From: Eggerthella sp. YY7918
GTDB taxonomy: Bacteria > Actinomycetota > Coriobacteriia > Coriobacteriales > Eggerthellaceae
DNA: 64,000 bases
Assembly: GCF_000270285.1 (NCBI RefSeq)
Contig: NC_015738.1
Coordinates: 1,736,001 to 1,800,000, forward strand
Direction: 5' to 3'
In this document: positions 1-8,805 of the stretch, in pieces
Numbering within the stretch: position 1 is the first letter of the stretch
Layout: each line of letters begins with the position of its first letter
Notes under the pieces: generated by a model
Told to the model about the DNA's origin: nothing
The model's database searches: none
The model's input: only the letters and a program-made list of their open reading frames with translations
Position numbers and translations under genes: made by a program

Positions 1-855
1 ACCGAACGCCACGCACGGATCGTCCTTGTACGCCTCGAGCGCGAACGACGCGAGCGGCAGGATGTTGATGCCGTACGCGTCCTCCAAGATGGACAGGTTG
101 CCGTAACGTGCGCAGTTGCGCACCACGTGCGCGATGCAGCCTCGCTGGCCGAGCGCCGCGCCCATCCACACGATGTCATGGTTGCCCCACTGAATGTCGA
201 CCGAGTGGTAGCTCCTCAGCGTTTCCATGATAACGTCGGGGTACGGCCCGCGGTCGTAAATGTCGCCGATAATATGCAGATGATCGATTGCCAGGCGCTG
301 GATGAGCAGGCACAACGCCTCAATGAGCGCGCCCACACGATCGGTGCGGATAACCGCATCAATAATGGCGGCATAGTAGGCCTTCTTGTCGGCACCCTGA
401 CTGTTCTCGGTCATCAGCTCTTCGATGATATACGCAAAGTCGCGCGGCAGCGCCTTGCGCACACGGGAGCGCGTGTACTTCTGCGCGGCGCGCTTGCACA
501 CGGCAACCAGGCGCGGCAACGTGATCTCATACCATGCCTGCGCATCGTCTACCTGCGACAACACGAGTTCCATCTTCTCACGCGGATAGTAAATGAGCGT
601 GGCGAGCGAGCGCTTTTCCTCCGCGCTCAGCGTGTCGCCGAACACGTCGTCAATCTTCAGACGGATGGAGCCGGAGCCGTTGCGCAGAATGTGCGAAAAC
701 GCCTCGTACTCACCATGGATGTCCGAGGCGAAGAACTCGGTGCCCTTGGGCAGGTTCAAAATTGCGCTGAGGTTGATAATCTCCGCCGAAGCCTTCGCGG
801 CAGTGGGAAACGATCGAGAGAGCAGTTCCAGGTAGCGCTTTTCCGTTGCATCCAT
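1..855 (-). CDS. fbp: Class III fructose-1,6-bisphosphatase, N-terminal part (cut by window edge)
   Basis: Hydrolyses fructose-1,6-bisphosphate in gluconeogenesis. The frame is open from an ATG at 855 to the window edge, giving 285 residues; family members are about 650, so more than half lies outside. Metallophosphatase signatures are visible: DIHGEY near residue 45, then [10 protein letters not shown] and [11 protein letters not shown] further on. An AGGAGG ribosome site lies just upstream of the ATG. The combination of a calcineurin-like core with an N-terminal extension starting [13 protein letters not shown] is typical of the class III enzyme of Firmicutes and Coriobacteria. It is the last gene of its strand here and is transcribed away from the window. 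The 3' part cannot be judged. Confidence 0.9.
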   Translation of the reverse strand, partial: MDATEKRYLELLSRSFPTAAKASAEIINLSAILNLPKGTEFFASDIHGEYEAFSHILRNGSGSIRLKIDDVFGDTLSAEEKRSLATLIYYPREKMELVLSQVDDAQAWYEITLPRLVAVCKRAAQKYTRSRVRKALPRDFAYIIEELMTENSQGADKKAYYAAIIDAVIRTDRVGALIEALCLLIQRLAIDHLHIIGDIYDRGPYPDVIMETLRSYHSVDIQWGNHDIVWMGAALGQRGCIAHVVRNCARYGNLSILEDAYGINILPLASFALEAYKDDPCVAFG

Positions 856-962
856 GAAGGCCTCCTAGTTCGGTGCATCAACACGATGATTGCTACATGA
901 TACCCGCTGACGGCGCCCCATAGGAGCTTGCTCCCAGGCTTTCCATATCTCCGCCGCGTTGC

Positions 963-1033
963 CCCACAAAATTGGGAAAGTCAATGAATTGTGGGGTACA
1001 TCGTTAGGGAGGAAGAACCTATTCCCAATTTTT
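963..1033. repeat. Nested inverted repeats downstream of the ArsC-like gene
   Basis: CCCCACAA at 963-970 pairs with TTGTGGGG at 989-996. AATTGGGAA at about 970-978 pairs with TTCCCAATT at 1022-1030. The two pairings are mutually exclusive. The first hairpin lies just past the stop of the minus-strand ArsC-like gene and may act as its 3' end, but no U-tract follows. Confidence 0.45.
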
Positions 1034-1360
1034 CCAAATTTCGGGTGCGTAACCGACAGTGGCTTGACGACCGTTGCGAACAACTGGCTCGGCGAGGACG
1101 TGTTGGTTCTCCAGCAATTTGTCGAACTTCTGGTCCGGCGAGAGATAGGCAAACAGCGCCACAAGGTCTTGGTCTTTCGCCTTAGGGTCAATAAGCTGGT
1201 CGATACCACCCACCGCGCGCGCAACTGACTCCAGCTCGCCCTTACTTATCCCCTTCTCTTTCAAGTCGATGAACTGGAACTTCACGCGCCGCTCCTTAAA
1301 GTAGCGCTGCGCCTTCTTTGTGTCGAAGCTCTTATTGGTGCCAAATATCTGAATGTTCAT
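1019..1360 (-). CDS. ArsC/Spx-like thioredoxin-fold protein lacking the catalytic cysteine
   Basis: A 113-residue protein of the ArsC/Spx (arsenate reductase-like) family, as judged by the N-terminal beta strand MNIQIFGT, the TKKAQRYFKERRVKFQFIDL segment and the PVVRNGRQATVGY segment near the C-terminus. In reductases of this family a cysteine follows the first strand; here the position is Ser11 in NKSFDTKK, so classical arsenate reduction by this residue is unlikely. The role is unknown and could be redox-independent or regulatory. It is a stand-alone gene between fbp and tex. In another frame, the DNA just beyond its stop encodes AEIWKAWE, resembling the protein's own C-terminus PEIWKNWE, which may be a remnant of a duplicated 3' end. 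Confidence 0.75.
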   Translation of the reverse strand: MNIQIFGTNKSFDTKKAQRYFKERRVKFQFIDLKEKGISKGELESVARAVGGIDQLIDPKAKDQDLVALFAYLSPDQKFDKLLENQHVLAEPVVRNGRQATVGYAPEIWKNWE

Positions 1361-1499
1361 GGGCCTCCTGCCTCATAGGTTCGATCTTGTGCGGGTCCAT
1401 CATACCGTCACAAGACACCCTTGAAGCTCCAGCGCGCGAAAATCTACTATCACGAGCGAGCCACCCGCTTTCCGCGACGTTCGAGGTTGCGGCATCGCG

Positions 1500-1505
1500 T
1501 ATAAT
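1500..1505 (+). promoter_or_regulatory. Putative -10 element of tex
   Basis: TATAAT, 38 bases before the tex ATG. No good -35 is visible at the usual distance (best is GACGTT at 1476-1481). The transcribed leader contains GTTCGAAAGAAC, which can form a small hairpin. Confidence 0.4.
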
Positions 1506-1543
1506 GGCTCGTTCGAAAGAACAACAAGAACGGAAGCGAAGTT

Positions 1544-3706
1544 ATGTCAAACATCGAACGCATTATTGCGCAGGAACTCGGAGTGTCGCCCGCTCAGGTG
1601 GCAGCGGTTGTGTCACTTGTCGACGAAGGGAACACGATTCCCTTTATCGCTCGTTACCGTAAGGAAGCCACGGGTGGCATGGATGACGTCGCGCTGCGTG
1701 AGCTGGACGAGCGACTGACCTACCTGCGTGCGCTTGAGGCGCGTAAGGCCGAAGTGCTGCACGCCATCGACGAGCAAGGGAAACTCACGGCCGACCTGCG
1801 CGAGAAGATTGAAGCCGCCACGGTGATGCAGCGTGTGGAAGATCTCTACAAGCCCTACAAGAAGAAGCGCGCCACCCGTGCGTCGAAGGCGCGCGAGGCC
1901 GGACTTGAGCCGCTCGCGGTGCTCGTGATGGCGCAGGCCACCACGCAGGGAGACCCCCTCGCGTTGGCCTCATCCTATGTGAACGCTGAGGCGGGATACG
2001 CCACCCCTGAGGCAGCCCTTCAGGGTGCGCAGGATATTGTGGCTGAGACTATTGCCGACGACGCGGAGCACGTCGCGGCGCTGCGCACGCTCACGCGCCG
2101 CCAAGGGGCACTCGCTGTGGAGGCATCTGACGCAAACGAGAAAACCGTCTACGAATCCTATTACGACTTCGCGGAGCCGCTTTCCCGCATTCCCAACCAC
2201 CGCATCCTCGCCATCAACCGCGGCGAGAAAGAAGGCAAGCTCAAGGTACGCGTGCGCACAGATACCGATGCTGCCATCGAGCAGCTCGAACGCCGTGTGG
2301 TCAGGCGCTCGAACAGCGTATTTGCTGGCGCACTGCGCGAGGCCATTGCCGACAGCTATAAGCGCCTCATCGCACCCTCACTCGAGCGCGAACTGCGCGC
2401 CGAACTCACTGAGCGTGCGCAGACCGACGCTATCCGCGTGTTCGCCAAGAACACCGAGAGCCTGCTGTCGCAGCGCCCCGTGCGCGGCGCGCGCGTCATC
2501 GCGCTCGACCCCGGCTACCGCACCGGCTGCAAGGTGGCCGTACTCGACGAGTACGGCAAACTGCTCGACCACGGCACTGTCTACCCCACCCCGCCGCGCC
2601 GCGAGATCGAGCAAACGAAGCACACCCTGGCCGACCTCGTGCGACGCCACCGCGCAAACGTCATCGTCATTGGCAACGGCACCGGCAGCCGCGAAACGGA
2701 AGAAGTCGTGGCCGATTTCATCGCGGAAACCGACGCGGGCGCGAACCTCCAGTACACCATCGTGAACGAGGCGGGCGCGTCGGTGTATTCGGCCTCGAAG
2801 CTAGCCAGCGAGGAGTATCCCGACCTCGACGTTACCACGCGCGGTGCCATGAGCCTCGGCCGCCGCCTGCAGGACCCGCTCGCGGAACTCGTGAAGATTC
2901 CGCCCCAGTCCATCGGCGTAGGTCAATACCAGCACGACCTCAACCAGGCCACCCTCGGGCGCGCACTCACTGGCGTAGTGGAAAACGCGGTGAACCGCGT
3001 GGGCGTCGACCTCAACACCGCCAGCCCCAGTTTGCTCGGTTATGTGTCGGGCGTGAGCGTCGCCGTGGCAAAGAACATCGTCGCCTACCGCGAGGAACAC
3101 GGCGCGTTCACCGACCGCCGCGAGCTCAAGAAGGTGCCGAAGCTGGGCGCGAAAGCGTTTCAGAACTGCGCCGGCTTCCTGCGCATCGAAGGCGGCACGA
3201 ATCCACTCGACGCCACGAGCGTCCACCCCGAAAGCTACCCCGTGGCCCGCGAGTTGCTCAAGCGTGCTGGCGTGAAGCCCGAGGCGCTCGCCCACGGAGG
3301 CATTCCCGACATCGCTCGGCGCGTGGGCGACCTCACAGCGCTTGCGCAAGAACTAGACGTCGGCCTGCCCACCCTGCGCGACATCATCGCCGAACTGGAA
3401 AAGCCCGGCCGTGACCCGCGCGACGACGCGCCACCTGTCGTATTCAGCCGCAGCGTGCGCGACTTCGACGACCTCACCCCCGGCATGGAACTCACCGGCA
3501 CGGTGCGCAACGTGGTGGACTTCGGCGCGTTCGTCGACATCGGCGTGAAGCAAGACGGCCTTGTGCACATCTCCAAACTCGCCGACCGCTTCGTCCGCCA
3601 CCCCAGCGAAGTCGTCAGCGTCGGCGACACCGTCACCGTCTGGGTCACCGGCGTGGACAAGGACCGTGGCAAAATTTCCCTCACTATGGTCAAAGGTAAG
3701 GAGTAA
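1544..3706 (+). CDS. tex: Tex-type RNA-binding transcription accessory protein
   Basis: A cytoplasmic nucleic-acid-binding protein of the Tex/Spt6 family, 720 residues, full length for the family. Domain order fits: N-terminal helical Tex region (IPFIARYRKEATGGMDD), a YqgF/RNase H-like domain (VIALDPGYRTGCKVAVLD near residue 320), helix-hairpin-helix repeats (DLNTASPSLLGYVSGV and the EHGAFTDRRELKKVPKLG segment), and a C-terminal S1 domain (GTVRNVVDFGAFVDIGVKQ). The ATG at 1544 follows a GGAAGCGAAG ribosome site. It is monocistronic and converges on the RidA gene, sharing only a terminator that serves the other strand. Its molecular function in bacteria is still loosely defined; roles in transcription and RNA turnover have been proposed. 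Confidence 0.93.
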   Translation: MSNIERIIAQELGVSPAQVAAVVSLVDEGNTIPFIARYRKEATGGMDDVALRELDERLTYLRALEARKAEVLHAIDEQGKLTADLREKIEAATVMQRVEDLYKPYKKKRATRASKAREAGLEPLAVLVMAQATTQGDPLALASSYVNAEAGYATPEAALQGAQDIVAETIADDAEHVAALRTLTRRQGALAVEASDANEKTVYESYYDFAEPLSRIPNHRILAINRGEKEGKLKVRVRTDTDAAIEQLERRVVRRSNSVFAGALREAIADSYKRLIAPSLERELRAELTERAQTDAIRVFAKNTESLLSQRPVRGARVIALDPGYRTGCKVAVLDEYGKLLDHGTVYPTPPRREIEQTKHTLADLVRRHRANVIVIGNGTGSRETEEVVADFIAETDAGANLQYTIVNEAGASVYSASKLASEEYPDLDVTTRGAMSLGRRLQDPLAELVKIPPQSIGVGQYQHDLNQATLGRALTGVVENAVNRVGVDLNTASPSLLGYVSGVSVAVAKNIVAYREEHGAFTDRRELKKVPKLGAKAFQNCAGFLRIEGGTNPLDATSVHPESYPVARELLKRAGVKPEALAHGGIPDIARRVGDLTALAQELDVGLPTLRDIIAELEKPGRDPRDDAPPVVFSRSVRDFDDLTPGMELTGTVRNVVDFGAFVDIGVKQDGLVHISKLADRFVRHPSEVVSVGDTVTVWVTGVDKDRGKISLTMVKGKE

Positions 3707-3730
3707 GCGCACCTCACAGCTCCAAGCATG

Positions 3731-3765
3731 AAAAAGCCCCGGAGGATTGCAGCGACTCCGGGGCT
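3731..3765 (-). terminator. Rho-independent terminator of the triple RidA gene
   Basis: AGCCCCGGAG at 3735-3744 pairs perfectly with CTCCGGGGCT at 3756-3765. The run of A at 3731-3735 becomes a U-tract on the minus strand. It lies 25 bases past the minus-strand stop and is not followed by T on the plus strand. Confidence 0.85.
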
Positions 3766-3789
3766 GTGGAGGAGGCAAAACGGGAGGGG

Positions 3790-5058
3790 CTACACGAGCG
3801 GCGGGGTGCCCTCGGCGTTGCCGAAGATGGCGTCGATCTGCACGAGCGCCTCACCCGGCAGCGTACCCACGCCCACGAAGCGGCGGGCTGGAATACCCTC
3901 GGGGAAGAACTCGGCGTAGGCCTCGTTCACAGCGTCGATATCGGCGAGGTCGCGCAGGTAGATGTTCACCTTCACAGCATCATCCATGGTGTGGCCAACG
4001 CTCTCGATGATGGCCTTGATGTTGCGCAGGCACTGCGCGGTCTGCTCGCGCACGCCACCCGCCACCAGCGCACCCGTGGCCGGGTCAATACCCAGCTGAG
4101 CCGACACGTTGTTGTAGTGCGAGAACGCCACCGACTGCGTAGCCAGCGGATCGCGCGGCGCGGCGTCGGTGTTGTTGGCCTCCACAATAAGGCCATGACG
4201 CGCCTCAATCTCCTGCGGCGGCGTGCCGTCGCCATGCGACACCACGGCTTCCACCTGCACGAGTGCGCCCATCTCGAGATCAGCAACCTCAACTACTGTG
4301 CGCGCGGGCACATAGCCCACCGCACGAGCAATGCCTGAATCCGGGAAGAACGCCGAGTACACCTCGTTCATAGCATCAACGTCGCCGAGGTCCTTCAAAA
4401 ATACCGTCACCTTCACGATGTCGTCCAGCGGCACATCGATGCTCGCCAAAATGGCTTTGATATTCTTCAGGCATTGGGCCGTTTGCTCGCGCACACCACC
4501 CACTACAAGACGCCCCGTCTTCGGATCGATGCCAAGCTGAGCCGTAATGTTGTTGTAATGGGAAAACGCCACGGTCTGCGTGGACAGACGGCTGATGGGA
4601 GCCTCATGCGTGCTATTCGTCAGCTTGATGAGGTCGCCCGCCTGAGGAGCATTCGGAATAGTGCCCTCACCATTGGTAATGAGAGCCTCCATTTGCACAC
4701 GTGCACCCATGGGAAGGTCGGCTACCACAACATTAGTGCGCGCCGGCACATACGTGGGAAAGAAAGCCGTAAACACCTCATCCACCGCATCGATGTCGCG
4801 GACGTCCTTCACGAACACCGTGAGGCGCACGATGTCGGTGAGCACGTGATCGATGGCGTCCACGATAGCTTCGATGTTGTTCAGGCACTGCGCGGCCTGC
4901 TCCTGCACGCCACCTTCCACCAGCTCGCCCGTCTCCGGGTCAAGGGGCAGCTGCGCCGAAAGGTTGTTGTAATGCGAAAACGCGACCGCCTGCGACTGCA
5001 AGGGGTCAATCGGGGCGTTCTCGGTATTCCTGCCTACTACTACGTTGTCGCCGCTCAT
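3790..5058 (-). CDS. Triple-domain RidA/YjgF/UK114 family protein
   Basis: Three tandem RidA-like domains in one 422-residue chain; single-domain family members have about 130 residues and act as trimers that deaminate enamine/imine intermediates from PLP enzymes. The repeat period is about 145 residues: AFSHYNN occurs near residues 26, 165 and 311, and the catalytic-type arginine of the PAR motif sits at 107, 253 and 392. The glutamate-like residue after the arginine region is conserved as QMEA, QVEA and QIDA. The start was set at the ATG at 5058, behind GGAGG; the upstream in-frame ATG at 5205 lies within the likely promoter. The gene is monocistronic, with its own terminator and a palindromic operator. 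A single-chain pseudo-trimer is an attractive inference, with the three sites free to diverge. Confidence 0.9.
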   Translation of the reverse strand: MSGDNVVVGRNTENAPIDPLQSQAVAFSHYNNLSAQLPLDPETGELVEGGVQEQAAQCLNNIEAIVDAIDHVLTDIVRLTVFVKDVRDIDAVDEVFTAFFPTYVPARTNVVVADLPMGARVQMEALITNGEGTIPNAPQAGDLIKLTNSTHEAPISRLSTQTVAFSHYNNITAQLGIDPKTGRLVVGGVREQTAQCLKNIKAILASIDVPLDDIVKVTVFLKDLGDVDAMNEVYSAFFPDSGIARAVGYVPARTVVEVADLEMGALVQVEAVVSHGDGTPPQEIEARHGLIVEANNTDAAPRDPLATQSVAFSHYNNVSAQLGIDPATGALVAGGVREQTAQCLRNIKAIIESVGHTMDDAVKVNIYLRDLADIDAVNEAYAEFFPEGIPARRFVGVGTLPGEALVQIDAIFGNAEGTPPLV

Positions 5059-5171
5059 GTAGTACCCTCCTTCAAGAGTGCTTCGTCTACGGTGATGCAC
5101 GCGAGCCACCTTGGCCCACCTCCCCCGCGCTGAATCACTTGTCGAAGCGCCCGCGCGTGTGAGAGGGTTGC

Positions 5172-5200
5172 AGTATAACTTTTTGTGCACATGCACAAAA
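5172..5200 (-). promoter_or_regulatory. Putative promoter with 20-bp palindromic operator upstream of the triple RidA gene
   Basis: TTTTGTGCACATGCACAAAA at 5181-5200 has two 9-base arms that pair perfectly around a 2-base centre. A minus-strand -10 TATACT lies at 5177-5172, so the palindrome covers the -35 area. It is 114 bases upstream of the chosen start. This layout fits a repressor site; the regulator is not in the window neighbourhood. Confidence 0.55.
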
Positions 5201-5440
5201 CCCATTTTGAAGAATTAGTTTTCCAAGCAGAAGACAAGCATTCGCCGTTAATCAGAGAATATGGAAACGCGTCTTTAGACATGCAAAAAAGCAGCTCTAT
5301 GCCGCTCTTTCATGCAGAAAAAGCGATACTACCGCTCACCGAATACCTCGGCATGCAAGCGACGCCAACAAGAGATCTTCACATCGCCGACACCGCGCAT
5401 GCGCGGACAACATGATCGACGTTTCACCAACAACTAAAAA
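5201..5440. other. Intergenic stretch without recognised gene
   Basis: Between the RidA promoter and the hairpin after pntB. A 76-codon open frame is present on the plus strand but has no ribosome site, no recognisable family and unremarkable composition. Nothing else is seen. Confidence 0.5.
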
Positions 5441-5523
5441 ACCCGAAACCTTTATTGTGAATCGCATCCCCAAAACAAGAGCTTTTTATCCATGTTATGG
5501 GGTGCGATTCACAGACTTCGGGA
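5441..5523 (-). terminator. Large imperfect hairpin at the end of pntAB
   Basis: Left arm: CCCGAA at 5442-5447 and TTGTGAATCGCATCCCC at 5455-5471. Right arm: GGGGTGCGATTCACA at 5499-5513 and TTCGGG at 5517-5522. There is a one-base bulge and a 27-base loop. On the minus strand the outer stem ends in GGGTTTTTTAG, a terminator-like U-tract for the transhydrogenase operon. The inner stem is longer than termination needs, so a repeat-element origin is possible. Confidence 0.6.
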
Positions 5524-5592
5524 TTTCCTTGTGCTTTAAAACTTGTATCTTTATCAACCTTCGCAGCTAAGAATCTACCTGCCTCGTATCAC

Positions 5593-7068
5593 TTATCCAA
5601 GGCTGGCGTTAATGGCTTCAACCGAAGCTTTGGCATCACCCAGCAGCATGTCGGTGTTCTCGTTGTAGAACAGCGGATTCTGCACGCCGGCATACCCCGC
5701 ATTACCCATCGAGCGTTTGGACACAATCACCTTATCCGCTTCCCACACACGCATGACCGGCATGCCCGCAATGGGCGAATCCGTCTCAGTCTCCGCCGCA
5801 GGGTTCACCGTGTCATTCGCGCCGATAACCAACACCACGTCCACGTCGCCGAATTCGTCGTTGATCTCGTCCATTTCAAACACGTTGTCGTAGGGGATCT
5901 TCGCCTCGGCCAACAGCACATTCATATGACCCGGCATACGGCCCGCCACCGGATGAATGCCAAAGCGCACGTCCACACCGCGGTCTATCAGCTTACGCGT
6001 AAGCTCAGCGACCGGGTATTGCGCCTGAGCAACCGCCATACCATAACCAGGGGTAATAACAACGCGCTTCGCCTCTTCCAGCAGCCGCGCAACCTCTTCC
6101 GGCGTGATTTCAGTGTGACTGCCGTAGTCCTTGGCTTCTCCGCTTGATGCCTTGGTCGCCGTACCGCCAAAACCGCCCATTATGACCGAGATGAACGAGC
6201 GATTCATCCCCTGACACATGATATAGGACAGGTATGCACCCGAAGAACCCACGAGCGCGCCGGTAATGATAAGCAGGTCGTTGCCAAGCGTGAAGCCCGC
6301 CATGGCCGCCGCCCAACCCGAATAAGAGTTGAGCATCGATACGGCCACGGGCATATCGCCGCCGCCGATTGCGAGCACAAGATGCGCGCCCAAAACAAGT
6401 GAGATAATGGTAAGGATGCTCAGAGGCACGAGGCCCTCTTCCACACTCGTCGTGTTCACAAACCATGCGATCAATACGATGGAAGCCACGAGCATACCCA
6501 AGTTGAGCACGTTACGACCGGGCAGCGTAAGTGGATTGCCCGAAATCTTCGCCGACAGCTTCAAGTAGGCCACGATCGACCCCGTCAGTGTCACTGCGCC
6601 GATCAGCACCGCGAGACCAACCTCGCCCATGTGAAAAGCGCTGGCTGCGTCCCCTGCAACACCGGGATTCGTCAAAAACGAATTAAAGCCCACCAGCACC
6701 GCAGCAGCACCGACAAACGAATGGAGCATAGCCACAAGCTGCGGCATCTCCGTCATCTGTACGCGCGAGGCCTTCCATACGCCAATGCAGGCACCGACCG
6801 CAATAGCACCGATAATCAAAACGACGGTAAGCATAACGGCACGTTCATCTTGGAACAGCGCCACCGCAATGGTGGACACAAGCGCGATGGCCATCCCGAT
6901 GATGCCGAGCGTGTTGCCACGCTGCGCGGTCTTCTGCTTCGACAGACCGGCAAGCGCAAGGATAAACAAAAGCGCAGCCAGAATGTAAGCCAACGACTGA
7001 AAACGAGCGAGCACGTCAAGCGCCTCTGGCGAGGCATTGAAGCTCGAGAAGGGAATCAGGTTATTCAT
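5593..7068 (-). CDS. pntB: NAD(P) transhydrogenase beta subunit
   Basis: Membrane subunit of the proton-translocating transhydrogenase that couples hydride transfer between NADH and NADP+ to proton movement. It has 491 residues, family-typical. The N-terminal two thirds is a series of hydrophobic segments (from about residue 25 to 300). The C-terminal domain III binds NADP(H): [50 protein letters not shown] and [14 protein letters not shown] are hallmark stretches. The ATG at 7068 follows AAAGGAG and overlaps the end of pntA by 8 bases, indicating translational coupling. In an anaerobe it probably supplies NADPH at the expense of the proton gradient, or runs in reverse. Confidence 0.95.
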   Translation of the reverse strand: MNNLIPFSSFNASPEALDVLARFQSLAYILAALLFILALAGLSKQKTAQRGNTLGIIGMAIALVSTIAVALFQDERAVMLTVVLIIGAIAVGACIGVWKASRVQMTEMPQLVAMLHSFVGAAAVLVGFNSFLTNPGVAGDAASAFHMGEVGLAVLIGAVTLTGSIVAYLKLSAKISGNPLTLPGRNVLNLGMLVASIVLIAWFVNTTSVEEGLVPLSILTIISLVLGAHLVLAIGGGDMPVAVSMLNSYSGWAAAMAGFTLGNDLLIITGALVGSSGAYLSYIMCQGMNRSFISVIMGGFGGTATKASSGEAKDYGSHTEITPEEVARLLEEAKRVVITPGYGMAVAQAQYPVAELTRKLIDRGVDVRFGIHPVAGRMPGHMNVLLAEAKIPYDNVFEMDEINDEFGDVDVVLVIGANDTVNPAAETETDSPIAGMPVMRVWEADKVIVSKRSMGNAGYAGVQNPLFYNENTDMLLGDAKASVEAINASLG

Positions 7069-8605
7069 TTCCGGAGCTCCTTTGGAACATCTTAAGCATA
7101 CGATGGGTCACAAGAAAACCGCCGAACACGTTGATGGCGGCAATAGCCATAGCGATAACAGAAAGCACAGCAACTATCGGATTATCCGAACCCGCTAACA
7201 GGATGGCACCGACGATGATGATGCCCGAGATGGCGTTCGTCACCGACATGAGCGGCGTGTGGAGCGCATGCGTCACGCTCGTGATGACATAGAAGCCCAC
7301 AACAACCGCGAGCTCAAATACGATAAAGTGGCTTGTCATCTGCGATGGCGCCGTCATGATCAGCGCCACACCCAGTACCGCCAGCGCAATCTTCCACCAC
7401 CACTTCTTCCAGGCAGGCTTTTCTGCCGCTTCGGCTTCCGGAGCAACAGCTGCAACGTCTTCCTTCTTCTGAGGAGCTGCCGACACCTTGACCGGCGGTG
7501 GCGGCCACATGATCTCGCCTTCCAGGGTCACCGTCATGCCGCGGATGACCTCGTCCTCCTCGTTGAGCTGCAACACGCCGTCTTTTTCAGGCGTGACGAG
7601 TTTGAACAGATTCACGATGTTTTGGCCGTACAGCTGCGATGCCTGACTGGGAAGCCGGCCCGGCAGATCGGTGTAACCGACGATGGTCACGTCGTTTTCC
7701 GTGCGTACCACTTCACCCGGCTTCGTGAGTGCGCAGTTGCTACCCTGTTCGGAAGCACCCATGTCGATGATGACCGAACCCGGCTTCATGCCTCGTACCG
7801 CCTCTTCTGTTAACAAAAGCGGAGACGGACGACCGGGGATTTGAGCCGTCGTGATGACAATGTCATTTTTTGCGGCTTGTTCGGTGTACACCTTCAATAC
7901 GAGTTGTTGCTGATCATCTGACATTTCCTTGGCGTAGCCGTCAGAGGATTCCTGCTTGACTGGAATCTCGACGAACGAACCGCCCAGTGACTCCACTTGA
8001 TCGGCCACTTCGGGGCGGACGTCGGTGGCCGACACAATCGAACCCATTGAGGCGGCGGTACCGATGGCGGCTAGACCCGCCACACCTACGCCGATCACAT
8101 ACACCTTGGCGGGCGGCACCTTGCCCGCAGCAGTCACTTGGCCCGAGAACAAGCGGCCGAACACGTTAGCAGCCTCGATGACGGCGCGATATCCTGCGAC
8201 GTTCATCATGGAGGAACGCACGTCAAGCGATTGCGCGCGAGAGATACGCGGCACCGCGTCCATAGCAAGAGCAGTCACACCCATCGCAGACAGCGTTTTG
8301 ACCAAACCCGGATTCGCCCCGGGATTCATACGCGCAATCAGCGTCGCGCCCTGTTTGATAAGCGCAAGCTTGTCGTCGGAGGGCGTGTCAAGACAGATGA
8401 CGATATCCGAGGCCCATGCCACGCTTGCGTCAACCACCTCTGCGCCCGCTTCGCGATAGCTCTCGTCATAGAAATCAGCGTGCTTTCCTGCGCCCGCTTC
8501 GACGCACACCGTATAGCCAAGTTTGACGAGCTTCCCCACCGCATCGGGCGAAGCCGCAACCAGAACTTGACCGGCGTACGATTCGTTCGGAATACCTATT
8601 CGCAT
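7061..8605 (-). CDS. pntA: NAD(P) transhydrogenase alpha subunit
   Basis: The 514-residue alpha subunit in the fused, Escherichia coli-like form: domain I (NAD-binding) plus the first membrane helices of domain II in one chain. The nucleotide fold shows [17 protein letters not shown] near residue 170, followed by [18 protein letters not shown] proline- and alanine-rich linker near residue 375-395 leads to hydrophobic segments that end the protein. It is first gene of the pntAB operon, overlapping pntB by 8 bases. The start ATG at 8605 lies about 20 bases downstream of a CGAGGGAGAAG ribosome site. The divergent neighbour is the UvrA-like gene. Confidence 0.95.
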   Translation of the reverse strand: MRIGIPNESYAGQVLVAASPDAVGKLVKLGYTVCVEAGAGKHADFYDESYREAGAEVVDASVAWASDIVICLDTPSDDKLALIKQGATLIARMNPGANPGLVKTLSAMGVTALAMDAVPRISRAQSLDVRSSMMNVAGYRAVIEAANVFGRLFSGQVTAAGKVPPAKVYVIGVGVAGLAAIGTAASMGSIVSATDVRPEVADQVESLGGSFVEIPVKQESSDGYAKEMSDDQQQLVLKVYTEQAAKNDIVITTAQIPGRPSPLLLTEEAVRGMKPGSVIIDMGASEQGSNCALTKPGEVVRTENDVTIVGYTDLPGRLPSQASQLYGQNIVNLFKLVTPEKDGVLQLNEEDEVIRGMTVTLEGEIMWPPPPVKVSAAPQKKEDVAAVAPEAEAAEKPAWKKWWWKIALAVLGVALIMTAPSQMTSHFIVFELAVVVGFYVITSVTHALHTPLMSVTNAISGIIIVGAILLAGSDNPIVAVLSVIAMAIAAINVFGGFLVTHRMLKMFQRSSGNE

Positions 8606-8668
8606 GTATCTTCTCCCTCGTCAAGGCGCGAATCTACTATGGTTGACCACTATAGGGCATTTTTGTCG

Positions 8669-8711
8669 CAGCGTCTGCATGTCGCCGCTTTGAGGTAAAA
8701 AACAGACGCTG
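8669..8711. repeat. Inverted repeat between pntA and the UvrA-like gene
   Basis: CAGCGTCTG at 8669-8677 and CAGACGCTG at 8703-8711 are exact reverse complements separated by 25 bases. It could be a hairpin or a pair of binding sites. No function is assignable. Confidence 0.35.
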
Positions 8712-8737
8712 AAATGACATTGCAAGCGCACACTATT

Positions 8738-8768
8738 CATTGCGATATCGCAATGGTTTTGCTATACC
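8738..8768 (+). promoter_or_regulatory. Promoter with 18-bp perfect palindrome upstream of the UvrA-like gene
   Basis: CATTGCGATATCGCAATG at 8738-8755 is a perfect palindrome. A -35-like TTGCGA (8740-8745) lies inside it, and TATACC (8763-8768) follows at 17 bases with an upstream TG, an extended -10. The gene starts 37 bases further on. A dimeric repressor bound here would block RNA polymerase. It is not a LexA-type box. Confidence 0.6.
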
Positions 8769-8805
8769 ATGTCAAATAAAGAGGCTGACCTAAGAAAAGA
8801 GAACT

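Noticed and set aside
865-1224. A 119-codon frame overlapping the ArsC-like gene
   Set aside because: Other frame of the same strand; only its end resembles the ArsC-like C-terminus, which is better explained as a remnant.
1511-1522. GTTCGAAAGAAC in the tex leader as a LexA box
   Set aside because: The halves are in the order GTTC-N4-GAAC, the reverse of the LexA pattern GAAC-N4-GTTC.
5185-5415. A 76-codon frame between the RidA and pntB genes
   Set aside because: Starts inside the palindromic operator, no ribosome site, no homologous family recognised.
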